Of a DNA stretch of 64,000 bases, positions 11,195-20,280 are shown piece after piece. The DNA comes from Sympetrum striolatum. Its lineage: Eukaryota; Arthropoda; Insecta; Odonata; Libellulidae. Below the pieces are notes generated by a model that was not told the DNA's origin, ran no database searches, and saw only the letters and a list, made by a program, of their open reading frames with translations. The stretch spans positions 866,647 through 930,646 of the forward strand of contig CANPUZ010000032.1 of NCBI GenBank assembly GCA_947579665.1. Reading direction: 5' to 3'. Position 1 is the stretch's first letter. Each line of letters opens with the position of its first letter. The position numbers and the translations under genes are program-made.

Positions 11195-12275
11195 GGATAC
11201 AAAGTCACAGGCTAAACCACTAGCGTCAAAGGCTTGAAATTTTTACGACATATTGGCCATAAGGTATAACCTCGAAAAATCGAAAAATAGCGATTTTGAA
11301 CCTCGATGTCATGGGTTCGATTCCAGAGGGCCTCAAAGTCCCAATTTTTCCCGTTTAAATGCATTGCTTTGATTTTCGGGAATTTAAAAAAAATACTTTC
11401 CGGATAGGTAGCGAATCAAAACTCAAGGAGCCTATATATATGGTCATGATCTATCGAAAACATTAATGTGTTTTACGGAAAATATCCTGGGTTCGATGCT
11501 AGGTCGGGGCAAAAATCGGCCGTTTAAAGTGCATTGTGGCGATTTTTAAGATTTTTTTTGGACCCTTTCCCGATGGCATGGAAACTTGAAATTCGGCATG
11601 GAGTTGGAGATCAATAATAAATTTCAGGATCTAATTTTACATATTCGCTGATGGTCCTTGGTTCGATCCCAGAGGCCATTTAAATTCCTCAATGCATTTC
11701 TTACGGAGATAACGGAAACAAATTTTAGGTACTTCCCGGCACGATAAAGACTTCAAACTTTTCACTATGAAAGATTAAGTGTATACAATCAGACTGTGCA
11801 TTCCCAGCTGTCAATGTGTCCTGGATTCGACACCAGGCGTCTCTAATCTCAGTAACTGATCCGATTTTCAATAATTATTTTGAACCCTTTCCCCACAATA
11901 TAGAAACTTGAAATTCGGCATGTAGATAGAGATCATAAATAACTTTCAGAAACATTTTTTAGATTTCCAACATCGTCCTTGGTTCGAATCCAGAGAGCCA
12001 TTTAATTTCGTGAAAATGAGAACGTCTTTTGATGCAGTTGTAGCCCATTTTTCTGCTTGAATTTTCACACATAGTTAGAGATGGCGATGTTCTATTGTGC
12101 TGCATAGTAAGTTCAACAGTAAAGACCCGGGTTCGATGCCACACGATGGAATATAAGTGAATTTTAAGTAAAAATTTCAATCCATTTTTTCTTTTGATGG
12201 CCGTGTAGATATGATGCCGACATGAAAATAGGGTTGTCGATCTGCTTGCAGTATGCAAGCTACATTTTACTCGTA
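11195..12275 (+). repeat. Composite B-box unit 11 (type 1)
   Basis: The unit is 1081 bp with a GGATAC A-end. Monomer A has a small local duplication (CGAAAAAT repeated near 11275). Box D reads GATTCGACACC. The hairpin is perfect. Confidence 0.9.
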
Positions 12276-12363
12276 TCTATTATATATAGACGCTTCTCCG
12301 GATATCTATTATATATAGATGCTTCTCCGGATTCATTCATATATATACCTATATAGATAGATA
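12276..12363. repeat. Double reverse linker
   Basis: Two reverse-oriented linker motifs follow each other: one of the GGTATATCC class, one of the TGAATGAATCC class. Both contain CTTCTCCGGAT. They are followed by TA and TAGA tracts up to GGATAC of unit 12. Confidence 0.85.
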
Positions 12364-13262
12364 GGATACAAATTCACAGCCTAAACTACAAGCGTCATTG
12401 ATCTGAAATTTTTATGACATATTGGCCATAACGTGAAACCCCCAGGAAAAAAGAGACTTTGATCCTCAGTGTCATAGGTTCGATTCCCGAGGGCCCCAAA
12501 GTCCCGATTTTTCCCGTTTGAATGCATTGCCGTGATTTTCGGGAATTAAAAAAAAATACTTTCCGGATAGGTAGAGAAGTAAAACTCAAGGTGCCTATAT
12601 TTATGGTCTTGGACTTTCGAAAACATCAATGACTTTTACAAAAGTTATCCTGGGTTCGATGCTAGGACGATGCAAAGATCTGCCCTTTAAAATACATGGG
12701 AGCCGTTTTTCATTATTTTTTTAGATGCACTTATCGAAATGATAGGATGTTTGTGCTTGGCTGGAATATGTATGGTACGAATAAGTTTTAGAAAAAAAAT
12801 TTCATAAGACCGTACTGTTCCTGGGTTCGAAGCCAGAGCACAATAACGTTACTCTCATAAGGAATATAAAGGAAAAGTAGGACGTCATTTGAGGCAGTTG
12901 TAACCAATATTTCTGCTTGAATTTGCATACGCCGTTAGAGATGGTGTTTTTCTGTTGTGCTGAATAGAAAGTATTGCCTTAAAGACCCGGGTTCGATGCC
13001 GTTCGGTCGGACGTCGTTTGAGGTAGTTGCACCTAATAGTTTTGCTTGAATTTTCACACATAGTTTGATATGGTAATCTTCTATTTTGCTGCATAGTAAG
13101 TACACCAGGAAGACCGGGGTTCGCTGCCAGGCGATTAAACTGCAGCGAATTCTACGAATATTTTGAATTTTTTTTTTCTTTTGATGTCCGTCCCGATATG
13201 ATGCCGATATGAAATTAGTGTTGTCGATCTGCTTGCAGTATGCAAGCTACATTTTACTCGTA
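12364..13262 (+). repeat. Composite B-box unit 12 (type 2, internal deletion)
   Basis: The unit is 899 bp, about 200 bp shorter than a full type 2 copy. Boxes A, B, G and H are present, then sequence jumps from just after box H into the end of monomer I, removing box I; J follows. The H context (GCCGTTCGG) matches unit 29, suggesting common ancestry. Confidence 0.88.
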
Positions 13263-13282
13263 GCTATATAGGTATATAGATA

Positions 13283-13434
13283 GGATACAAATTCACAGGC
13301 TAAACCACAAGCGTCATTGACTTGAAATTTTTATGACATATTGGCCATAACGTGAAACCCCCAGGAAAAAAGCGACTTTGATCCTCAGTGTCATAGGTTC
13401 GATTCCAGAGGGCCCCAAAGTCCCGATTTCCCAG
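13283..13434 (+). repeat. Composite B-box unit 13, 5' part (type 2)
   Basis: The A-end and monomer A of a type 2 unit, interrupted at 13434 by the BEL/Pao LTR. The rest of the unit resumes at 19649 inside monomer H, so monomers B and G are missing (about 370 bp relative to intact type 2). Confidence 0.88.
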
Positions 13435-13725
13435 TGTTCGTGATTTTTGCGGATAGAAAGAAAGTTTCAAACTTAACAGTGTGTTTATTGTGACTTGCGA
13501 TGCGACGCCGGACGAGGACCTTAGACTCGCGAAAAGGCGGGAGCGATGTCTCTGCTGGTGAGACGCGAGAGAAAGAGAGAGAGGTTCGGCTAGCGAAGCC
13601 CGAAACTCAATTTATTAGTAGAGAGGGGAGAGGGTAGCAAGGTGACTGACGGGAAATACCTGCCACCGCGCAAGTGCTTTTGCGTCAGTGGCAAGCAATA
13701 CCGCGAATTCAAAAGGTACGGAACA
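13435..13725 (-). repeat. BEL element 3' LTR
   Basis: The LTR is 291 bp. It differs from the other LTR at one isolated position near its start and at four positions clustered near 13613 (TTATTAG versus CCTAGG). High identity suggests a fairly recent insertion. In element orientation it begins TGTTCC and ends GAACA. Confidence 0.95.
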
Positions 13726-13726
13726 T

Positions 13727-13740
13727 GCCGCCCGCCTCGT
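13727..13740 (-). other. Probable polypurine tract of BEL element
   Basis: On the minus strand, the bases just upstream of the 3' LTR read ACGAGGCGGGCGGC, a G-rich purine stretch in the expected position for plus-strand priming. It is placed by location and composition only. Confidence 0.55.
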
Positions 13741-13857
13741 CCGCGACGAAACAATACAGAGAATATACATACAAATAATCACTCATTACAATAATAATAA
13801 AAGAAACTGAATTCCGCCCGCCGTAAGCGGACCTCATACAAAAAAACAAAACAAAGC

Positions 13858-14088
13858 TCATTTCAAAAGTAAACACAGTTTGTTCACAGCGCGGGTAATT
13901 ATACCCTTCGTAGTTTTCACTCTCACAACTCGCACCAACCCATCACGGCCGGGGCAGAGCTCAATTATTCTGCCCGTTAACCACTTAGTGGGCGGAAGAA
14001 GGGAGTCTTTTACTATCACCCAAGTTCCTACGGTTAAGTTCTCTTTTCTCGTTCGCCACTTGGGTAACTGTATGAGTTCTTGAAGCTA
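13858..14088 (-). pseudogene. C-terminal pol fragment (DUF5641-like), cut off by TAG
   Basis: Downstream of the TAG at 14086-14088 the pol frame stays open, in the same frame, for 75 more codons to a TGA at 13858-13860. The peptide includes VGTWVIVKD, LPPTKWLTGRI and GRDGLVRVVRV, which resemble the small C-terminal domain after the integrase in BEL/Pao polyproteins. The full-length protein would therefore normally end here, and the TAG is a premature stop rather than the natural end. Confidence 0.75.
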
Positions 14089-16758
14089 TTCTTCGGACCA
14101 TCGCGTCCAGAAATGGTCTCTCATCGCGGTGATCAGTTTGAATCTGTTGCGAAGCGGTATATTCTCGCTCTCCGAGAATGGTTCTGGAATGGCAGAGAGT
14201 GGTTCTCCAATTAAAAAATGGCCGGGGGTGAGAGGAAGAAGGTCGTTAGCATCATTGCTGACGGGAGAGAGCGGACGGGAATTTAGGCAGGCTTCGATCT
14301 GACACAATAAGGTTGACATTTCCTCGTAGGTCAACGTCTGGTCTCCGATGACTCTGCGGAGATGGTGTTTCGTGGATTTTATGCCCGCTTCCCAGAGACC
14401 ACCGAAGTGAGGAGCGTAGGGGGGGGTGAAGGCCCAGTCCGTCCCAATGGAGCTGAGGGTCGATGCTGTGATCTCATAAAATGGTGAGGCAGCGTTGAAC
14501 ATTGACCGCAGCTCTCGGTCGGCGCCTCTAAAGTTTGAAGCGTTGTCACTAAAGATTTTGCCGCAATGACCCCTGCGGGAGATGAATCTGCGGAAGGCTG
14601 AAATGAAATCATCTGTTGACAAACCAGAAACACATTCTAAATGTACAGCCTTCGTACACATGCAAACGAACAAGCATATATATCCTTTATAGGCCTTGTA
14701 GCCTCGGCCTTTGGTTGTTCTTAGCATAATGGGGCCGGCGTAATCCACTCCTGTGGAATTAAAGGGTTTCTGAGGCCTTACCCTTTCTACTGGTAAGTCT
14801 CCGATCATTTGACCAATCCCCTTGCCTCGGAATCGGGTACAGATAGGACATCTCATTATTTCTCTTTTTACTAAGACGCGGTTTCGCATAACCCAAAACC
14901 GTCGCGCAAGATAAGCCCTCGTCTGCTGATGTCCGCCATGAAGCGTTGCCAGATGGGCGTATCTTATCATCAGCACCGCAAGATGACACTGCTTAGGGAT
15001 GATCATCGGGTGTTTTTCATCGAAGGACACCATCGCACGCTCCAACCGGCCACCCACTCGCAGGACTCCTTTCTCGTCCAAGACAGGTTTCAGGCGCAGC
15101 AGAGGCGAGGACCGCGGGAGAGGGCGGCAGTTCTGCAGGAAGTCTATCTCCCGGGCGAAATGATCCGCTTGCGACCACCGTACAAGGGCTAGCAAGGCAT
15201 CGGCACGCTCCTCGGCAGAGAGATGGCCGGATCGGCGATTATTCCGGAACCTGGAATTATGAAAAAATCTACGACACCATGAAATAGTGCGTGTCAATCT
15301 CAATAGACAGGAAAATCTATCGATAACATCACCGAAATCCGTCGAGATATGAAAAGTCGTTAATTTCGACTTCCGCAGCTCCTGATGTTCGGAGCCATCT
15401 GGTTCTCCAGCTTCTCGGCTCCAGACTGGCTCCCCATTGATGAGCCAAGATGCACCATGCCACCACTCCGTCGACCGGAGAAGCTCGACTGGGCTGATCC
15501 CTCGCGTGGCGGCGTCAGCAGGGTTGTGACGTGTAGGCACGTAGTTCCAGCTGGCTGGATCAAGTGAGGACTGGATCTCTGCGACTCTGTGAGCCACGAA
15601 CGGCGTCCACCGGGATGCGTGACCTCTGATCCATGCCAGGGTGACGTTCGAATCCGTCCAAGCGTGGACTGGGAGTTTTCCTAAGCGGATTCCTTCTATT
15701 ACCTTTACCAATAAACGAGTTAAAAGCACTGCGGCACATAGTTCAAGCCTGGGGACACTAACAGTTTTCACTGGGGCCACTTTCGTTTTAGCAACTAACA
15801 AATTCACTAAATTCCCGTAAGTTACGTCTGAAACACGAATATACACTACAGCTGCATACGCTCTTTCAGAGGCGTCACAAAATCCGTGAAGCGATACATC
15901 AGAAAGATTCTCACGGGAAACTTTAACCCATCTAGGAATTCTGATGGAATTCACCTTTAGCAACGACAAGCGAAAATTATCCCATAACGAAGCCAAGCGG
16001 GGAGGCAGAGGCTGATCCCAAGAAAGATTTGCAAGCCATAAATCTTGCATAAATATTTTAGCGAACACAAACACGGGCGCCATCCAACCCATCGGGTCGT
16101 AGAGTCTTGCTATGTCCGATAAAACAGATCGTTTTGTCAGTACGGTATTTGCATTTGGGTAATTAATTCTTAGATGAAAGTTATCATCTTTGGGTTCCCA
16201 ATTGATTCCCAAAGTGGCGACGTGATCTTTATCGGAGAAGGTTTTGTGTTCGAGTCCGTTCGGACTAAGTTGAGAATTATTAGATGCCCACTTACTCAAC
16301 GGGAATCCTGCAGTATTCAGCATACTGATAATTTGCTCTTTAACGACCAATGCCTGTTCTACATTGTCTGCCCCACAAAGAATATCGTCGACATAAGAAT
16401 GAAAGCGAATAGCGTCCGCTGCTAAGGGAAAGTTACTCTCCTCATCCTGCGCCAATTGTTTTAGGACTCTAAGCGCTAAAAAAGGAGCGGAAGCGGTACC
16501 GTAGGTGACGGTGGTGAGCTTAAAGTCCCTTATCGGATCTGAAGAGTTAAATCTCCACAGAATTCTTTGAAAGTCTGCATCATCCGAATGGATACGTATT
16601 TGTCTAAACATCTTGACTATATCCGTGGTAAATGCGACTCTATACAACCGCCAACGAGTCATTATCATCCAAAGATCAGGCTGTAATTTGGGTTCAGATA
16701 AAAGTAAATCATTTAAAGAATATCCTGACGAGGATTTAAAAGAGGCGTTGAAAACCAC
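14086..16758 (-). CDS. pol: BEL pol: reverse transcriptase, RNase H, integrase
   Basis: This 890-residue open frame copies the RNA genome into DNA and integrates it. Reverse transcriptase covers roughly residues 1-240, with TTDIVKMF (motif A, D46) and YVDD at 122-125. RNase H lies at about 285-420: FCDAS (D295), E339, TDS (D369) and HNPAD (411-415). The integrase has a histidine/cysteine zinc-binding region (HX4H...C637, C640), then catalytic D672 in GVDYAGP, D738 in FSDNAS and E790 in GGLWEAG. All catalytic residues looked for are present. The frame is continuous with the upstream gag-protease frame but for one TAA at 16786-16788, and its start methionine is probably not the real initiator. 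Confidence 0.93.
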   Translation of the reverse strand: MVFNASFKSSSGYSLNDLLLSEPKLQPDLWMIMTRWRLYRVAFTTDIVKMFRQIRIHSDDADFQRILWRFNSSDPIRDFKLTTVTYGTASAPFLALRVLKQLAQDEESNFPLAADAIRFHSYVDDILCGADNVEQALVVKEQIISMLNTAGFPLSKWASNNSQLSPNGLEHKTFSDKDHVATLGINWEPKDDNFHLRINYPNANTVLTKRSVLSDIARLYDPMGWMAPVFVFAKIFMQDLWLANLSWDQPLPPRLASLWDNFRLSLLKVNSIRIPRWVKVSRENLSDVSLHGFCDASERAYAAVVYIRVSDVTYGNLVNLLVAKTKVAPVKTVSVPRLELCAAVLLTRLLVKVIEGIRLGKLPVHAWTDSNVTLAWIRGHASRWTPFVAHRVAEIQSSLDPASWNYVPTRHNPADAATRGISPVELLRSTEWWHGASWLINGEPVWSREAGEPDGSEHQELRKSKLTTFHISTDFGDVIDRFSCLLRLTRTISWCRRFFHNSRFRNNRRSGHLSAEERADALLALVRWSQADHFAREIDFLQNCRPLPRSSPLLRLKPVLDEKGVLRVGGRLERAMVSFDEKHPMIIPKQCHLAVLMIRYAHLATLHGGHQQTRAYLARRFWVMRNRVLVKREIMRCPICTRFRGKGIGQMIGDLPVERVRPQKPFNSTGVDYAGPIMLRTTKGRGYKAYKGYICLFVCMCTKAVHLECVSGLSTDDFISAFRRFISRRGHCGKIFSDNASNFRGADRELRSMFNAASPFYEITASTLSSIGTDWAFTPPYAPHFGGLWEAGIKSTKHHLRRVIGDQTLTYEEMSTLLCQIEACLNSRPLSPVSNDANDLLPLTPGHFLIGEPLSAIPEPFSESENIPLRNRFKLITAMRDHFWTRWSEE

Positions 16759-16785
16759 TCTAATACTTTTGGAAGCCTCACATTT

Positions 16786-19059
16786 TTACTCAACAGTATG
16801 ATGAGGAAGATAATACTTATTTAATGAATTCCGTTCGACCTCTTCCATGTGGTTCAGAGTTAAATATTCCCGCATAAACTGATTATACAAGGCTCTCAAT
16901 GCTTGTGTTTCCTCCAAGCGACGTTCTGACTTCAGAAATAAATTAAGAACCGCACTTTTAGAGGATCCCAAATATAGCGAATCGTCATTTATAAAGGGTA
17001 GACGAACAATGTAACGTCCTTTATCATCCCTTGAATGAGTCTTAATAAAATGATCCTCGCAGTAGGCGTCTTCATCTGACACAGGTTTTTCCGATGAGAC
17101 TTCTTCCATTTCCCAAAATATCTGAAGGTCATCCGTCAACCTGCTTTGCGTTTGAATATGCATCACGGACGCGGAATTTTTCCCAATGTGCGAGGTCACA
17201 GGCGTAGCGGGTCCCATTAAAACCCATCCAAAAGCAGTTAATCGGGCAATGGGCGATCCCATCGGACCTACGCGACTTTCATTTAAAAATAATGGTCCGC
17301 ATACATCAGCGCCAAGAATAAGGTCGATCGCGGATGGCTTCGCGAACTCTGGATCGGCAAGATACAAACCATGCAAGTGTGGCCAATTCTGAAGTCGAAC
17401 TGAGCGAGACGGAGTCAGCGTAGTCAGCGTTTTTAGTGCGTACGCTTGAATTTGAATACCAAAAGAGGCATCATAGCTTGATCGTATAAATAAATTAACC
17501 AAGCTAGTGGCGATTCCCGCTTCACAGCCCTGCACTCCAGTTATTGGAACATTAACTGTCGTTTTCGATAACCGCAATGACTGCGCGACCCATTCTGTCA
17601 CGAAAGAGGAGTCGGAAGCCGTGTCGAGTAAGGCTCTAACAGTTATAATCTTCCCTGACGGTGACTCAATATGTAGTCTTACAGTGGCCAATAAAACTAC
17701 TTTATCTGTCGTCACGGAATGTAACGATGCCATTGGCGTTGAAGCTGGACCCGGGACCGACGTGTGGTCGACCAGTCTAGTTGAAGAGGAATCGTCGGGG
17801 GGTGATTGAGGCGAATCATAATGATTAACACGTTGGTTGGTTATGGTGGATTCATGGAGTAACGTATGATGTCGCTGACCGCACTCCCAGCATGTGCGTA
17901 ATGATTTGCACGTTCTTGAAGTATGCTGATTGGAAAGACAATTCATGCAGAGAGAGAATTTGAGAACTTGATCCTTACGCTCCTTAGGTTGTAACCCTTT
18001 AAAGACAGGACAAAAATACAAGGAGTGCCCCTTCGAGCATAGGATGCATCTCAAATTTTTATTCGGAAACTGTTTCGCGGAAGTAACATGAACCTGCGGT
18101 TTCTGTCTTGAAAGGTTCCGTCCACCTTCGCGGTTTTGATTAAGATGAGAGAAAGTGGATTCTTTTGTCACATCCAACGCGTGAATTCTATTCTCTAGAT
18201 AATTAAAGAGATCCGAAAACTTGGGGATATTAGAATTGTCTGTTAATGAGAGTTCCCAAGCTAGTCGCGTTGATGAATCTAGCTTTCTAGTCAAAAGGAA
18301 AACGAACCATTCATCCCACTGTTCGATGGGCTTTCCAAGATTTTCAAATGCCCGAATTGTTTGGCGGAAATGGTCAAGAATTCTTTTTAAGTCCCACGAC
18401 GTGGTTCTTGTGACCGGGGAGATATCAAAAAGGCTCTTCATGTGAAAGTTGGAAAGAATCCTTTTGCTACCATAACGTCGCTCAAGATCGTCCCATGCCC
18501 CTTTATAGTTAGCACTCGTGACTGGAGTATTTTCGATAACTTCAGCGGCGGGACCGCGTAAATGAGTTTTTAGGTACAGTAATTTATGCACGTCCGACAG
18601 ATCCGGAATCTCGTGGACGAGTTTCTTAAACTGGTCGCGGAAGCTCTCCCATTCTAAAAGGTTCCCCGAGAAGGTAGGGAGCTCAATTTTAGGCAATTGG
18701 GCATGTACACTCTCGCCGCGATATATATTAGGGACCACATCTTTAGAGTCTACTTGAGGAGACAAGTTGAAAATCAACTCCGCAATATTGGCACACGCTT
18801 CACTGTACTGAAGTTCCGTCTGCGAAAAGACATCGTCCTCAAAATAGTCGGTTTCCGCGGCATCAGAATCTTCTGATAAGGCATAATGTTTGCTCAAAAA
18901 ATCAGCCCAATAGGAATTCAATAGTCCTTTGCGATGTTCTAAATATGCAACAGTTAATTTTTCCTTTCCAAATTTTAAGGTATTTGCACAAAATCTAGAA
19001 ATTAGTTCACCTCTGTGGACTTGCCCTAAAATTAACTTCTTAGTCTCTGACGAAGCCAT
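16786..19059 (-). CDS. gag: BEL Gag-protease plus start of reverse transcriptase
   Basis: This 757-residue frame starts 298 bp inside the 5' LTR. Residues about 119-265 form a DUF1759-like Gag region. Three zinc knuckles follow: C338-X2-C-X3-H-X4-C350, C371-X2-C-X4-H-X4-C384, and C390-X2-C-X3-H-X4-H402. A retroviral-type aspartic protease (DUF1758-like) has LLDTAS with D479 and a later ILGAD segment at 581-585. From about 640 onward the sequence is the conserved N-terminal part of the BEL reverse transcriptase (GRYIVRLPF, YYLPHH), so the TAA at 16786-16788 cuts inside that domain. The stop is either an inactivating mutation or, less likely, a readthrough site. Confidence 0.92.
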   Translation of the reverse strand: MASSETKKLILGQVHRGELISRFCANTLKFGKEKLTVAYLEHRKGLLNSYWADFLSKHYALSEDSDAAETDYFEDDVFSQTELQYSEACANIAELIFNLSPQVDSKDVVPNIYRGESVHAQLPKIELPTFSGNLLEWESFRDQFKKLVHEIPDLSDVHKLLYLKTHLRGPAAEVIENTPVTSANYKGAWDDLERRYGSKRILSNFHMKSLFDISPVTRTTSWDLKRILDHFRQTIRAFENLGKPIEQWDEWFVFLLTRKLDSSTRLAWELSLTDNSNIPKFSDLFNYLENRIHALDVTKESTFSHLNQNREGGRNLSRQKPQVHVTSAKQFPNKNLRCILCSKGHSLYFCPVFKGLQPKERKDQVLKFSLCMNCLSNQHTSRTCKSLRTCWECGQRHHTLLHESTITNQRVNHYDSPQSPPDDSSSTRLVDHTSVPGPASTPMASLHSVTTDKVVLLATVRLHIESPSGKIITVRALLDTASDSSFVTEWVAQSLRLSKTTVNVPITGVQGCEAGIATSLVNLFIRSSYDASFGIQIQAYALKTLTTLTPSRSVRLQNWPHLHGLYLADPEFAKPSAIDLILGADVCGPLFLNESRVGPMGSPIARLTAFGWVLMGPATPVTSHIGKNSASVMHIQTQSRLTDDLQIFWEMEEVSSEKPVSDEDAYCEDHFIKTHSRDDKGRYIVRLPFINDDSLYLGSSKSAVLNLFLKSERRLEETQALRALYNQFMREYLTLNHMEEVERNSLNKYYLPHHTVE

Positions 19060-19357
19060 AATGGGTAGTGATATAACAATCCCGAATTAACAGACGTGAC
19101 AAACGATTACACAGAGTCAAAGTTAATTAATTTGAATTATCACTTTACACGTCAGTAAAGACACAATATTTATAACACACACGTATTGCGTAACACTTAA
19201 AGTACTTCAGGAAAGGATTTCCTTACCATTGAGTCCAAACGAAAAGAGCCGTCAAAGTGCTCTTCGGTGACACGTGGCGATGTCCAACCATCAGGAACAG
19301 AAGCGACTTCTATAAAAAATCTAAGGCCTTGCGAATCCGGCCCGAAGGACCAGAAAA
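19060..19357 (-). other. BEL 5' leader
   Basis: About 300 bp lie between the 5' LTR and the first ATG, carrying the primer-binding site at its LTR-proximal edge. No coding feature is seen. Confidence 0.7.
19331..19352 (-). other. Primer-binding site, probably tRNA-Tyr
   Basis: Six bases (TTTTCT... with TGG at 19352) inside the 5' LTR, the minus strand reads TGGTCCTTCGGGCCGGATTC. Its complement resembles the 3' end of eukaryotic tRNA-Tyr including CCA. The tRNA assignment rests on recall and needs alignment to tRNAs of the host. Confidence 0.55.
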
Positions 19358-19648
19358 TGTTCGTGATTTTTGCGGATAGAAAGAAAGTCTCAAACTTAAC
19401 AGTGTGTTTATTGTGACTTGCGATGCGACGCCGGACGAGGACCTTAGACTCGCGAAAAGGCGGGAGCGATGTCTCTGCTGGTGAGACGCGAGAGAAAGAG
19501 AGAGAGGTTCGGCTAGCGAAGCCCGAAACTCAATTCCTAGGTAGAGAGGGGAGAGGGTAGCAAGGTGACTGACGGGAAATACCTGCCACCGCGCAAGTGC
19601 TTTTGCGTCAGTGGCAAGCAATACCGCGAATTCAAAAGGTACGGAACA
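19358..19648 (-). repeat. BEL element 5' LTR
   Basis: The LTR is 291 bp and 98% identical to the 3' LTR (5 differences, four of them within six bases). It should hold the promoter; no TATA box was assigned. Confidence 0.95.
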
Positions 19649-20225
19649 GGCAGTTTTAACCAATATTTCTGTTTGAATTTGCATACGCGGTTAGAGATGG
19701 TGTTTTTCTGTTGTGCTGCATAGAAAGTATTGCCTGAAAGACCCGGGTTCGATGCCGGGCGGTAAAAATATCCCCCATATATAATACTATGGGGTATCTT
19801 TTCATAATTTTTTTATGCATTTATCGATATGTAAGGGAGCTCTTGCTTAGATGGAAGATGTATATTAACACTTTGTTTAAGAAAAAAAATAGATAAGACC
19901 ATGCTGTTCCTGGGTTCGATGCCAGAGCACATTATAATTTCTCACATAAGGAGTGTATGTGAAAAGTAGGACGTCGTTTGAGGTAGTTGCACCTAATAGT
20001 TTTGCTTGAATTTTCACACATAGTTTGATATGGTTATCTTCTGTTTTGCTGCATAGTCAGTACACCAGGAAGACCGGGGTTCGCTGCCAGGCGATTAAAT
20101 TGCAGCGAATTCTACGAATATTTGGAATCCTTTTTTTTTTCTTTTGATGTCCGTCACGATATGATGCCGATATTAAATTAGTGTTGTCGATCTACTTGCA
20201 GAATGCAAGCTACATTTTACTCGTA
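19649..20225 (+). repeat. Composite B-box unit 13, 3' part (type 2)
   Basis: Sequence resumes inside the spacer before box H and runs through H (GGGTTCGATGCCGGGCGG), I and J to the hairpin end. The hairpin is mutated in the loop and just outside it (CTACTTGCAGAATGCAAGC). Confidence 0.88.
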
Positions 20226-20280
20226 TAATAGATAGATGCTTCTCCGGATTCATTCGTGATATACCCAGATACCCAGATAC
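20226..20280. repeat. Linker with CCCAGATA repeats
   Basis: A reverse CCGGAGAAGC motif is followed by ATACCCAGATACCCAGATAC, the reverse complement of the TATCTGGG repeats at 36685 and 60666. In all three places the octamer abuts an A-end of the GATAC class. Confidence 0.8.

Larger units (their letters stand above)
13435..19648 (-). mobile_element. BEL/Pao-type LTR retrotransposon (complete, two stops)
   Basis: This is a full-length element of 6.2 kb on the minus strand, with LTRs of 291 bp (TG...CA), a tRNA-type primer site, a gag-protease frame and a pol frame with reverse transcriptase, RNase H and integrase. Domain order and the DUF1759/DUF1758-like Gag-protease region place it in BEL/Pao, a superfamily widespread in insects and other animals. 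No envelope-like frame is visible. The coding frame is broken by two in-frame stops, at 16786-16788 and 14086-14088. The 5 bp on each side (CCCAG and GGCAG) do not form a clean target duplication, and the flanking unit has lost about 370 bp. Confidence 0.93.

Noticed and set aside
50..13262. CRISPR array (regularly spaced short repeats)
   Set aside because: Spacing is about 165 bp, the 'spacers' are homologous to each other between units, and the genome is eukaryotic.
13880..14083. Plus-strand open frame near the BEL 3' end
   Set aside because: It is the antisense of the BEL pol C-terminal fragment on the minus strand.
19310..19684. 124-codon minus-strand frame across the 5' LTR
   Set aside because: It spans LTR, leader and flanking repeat, so it is a chance frame with no domain.
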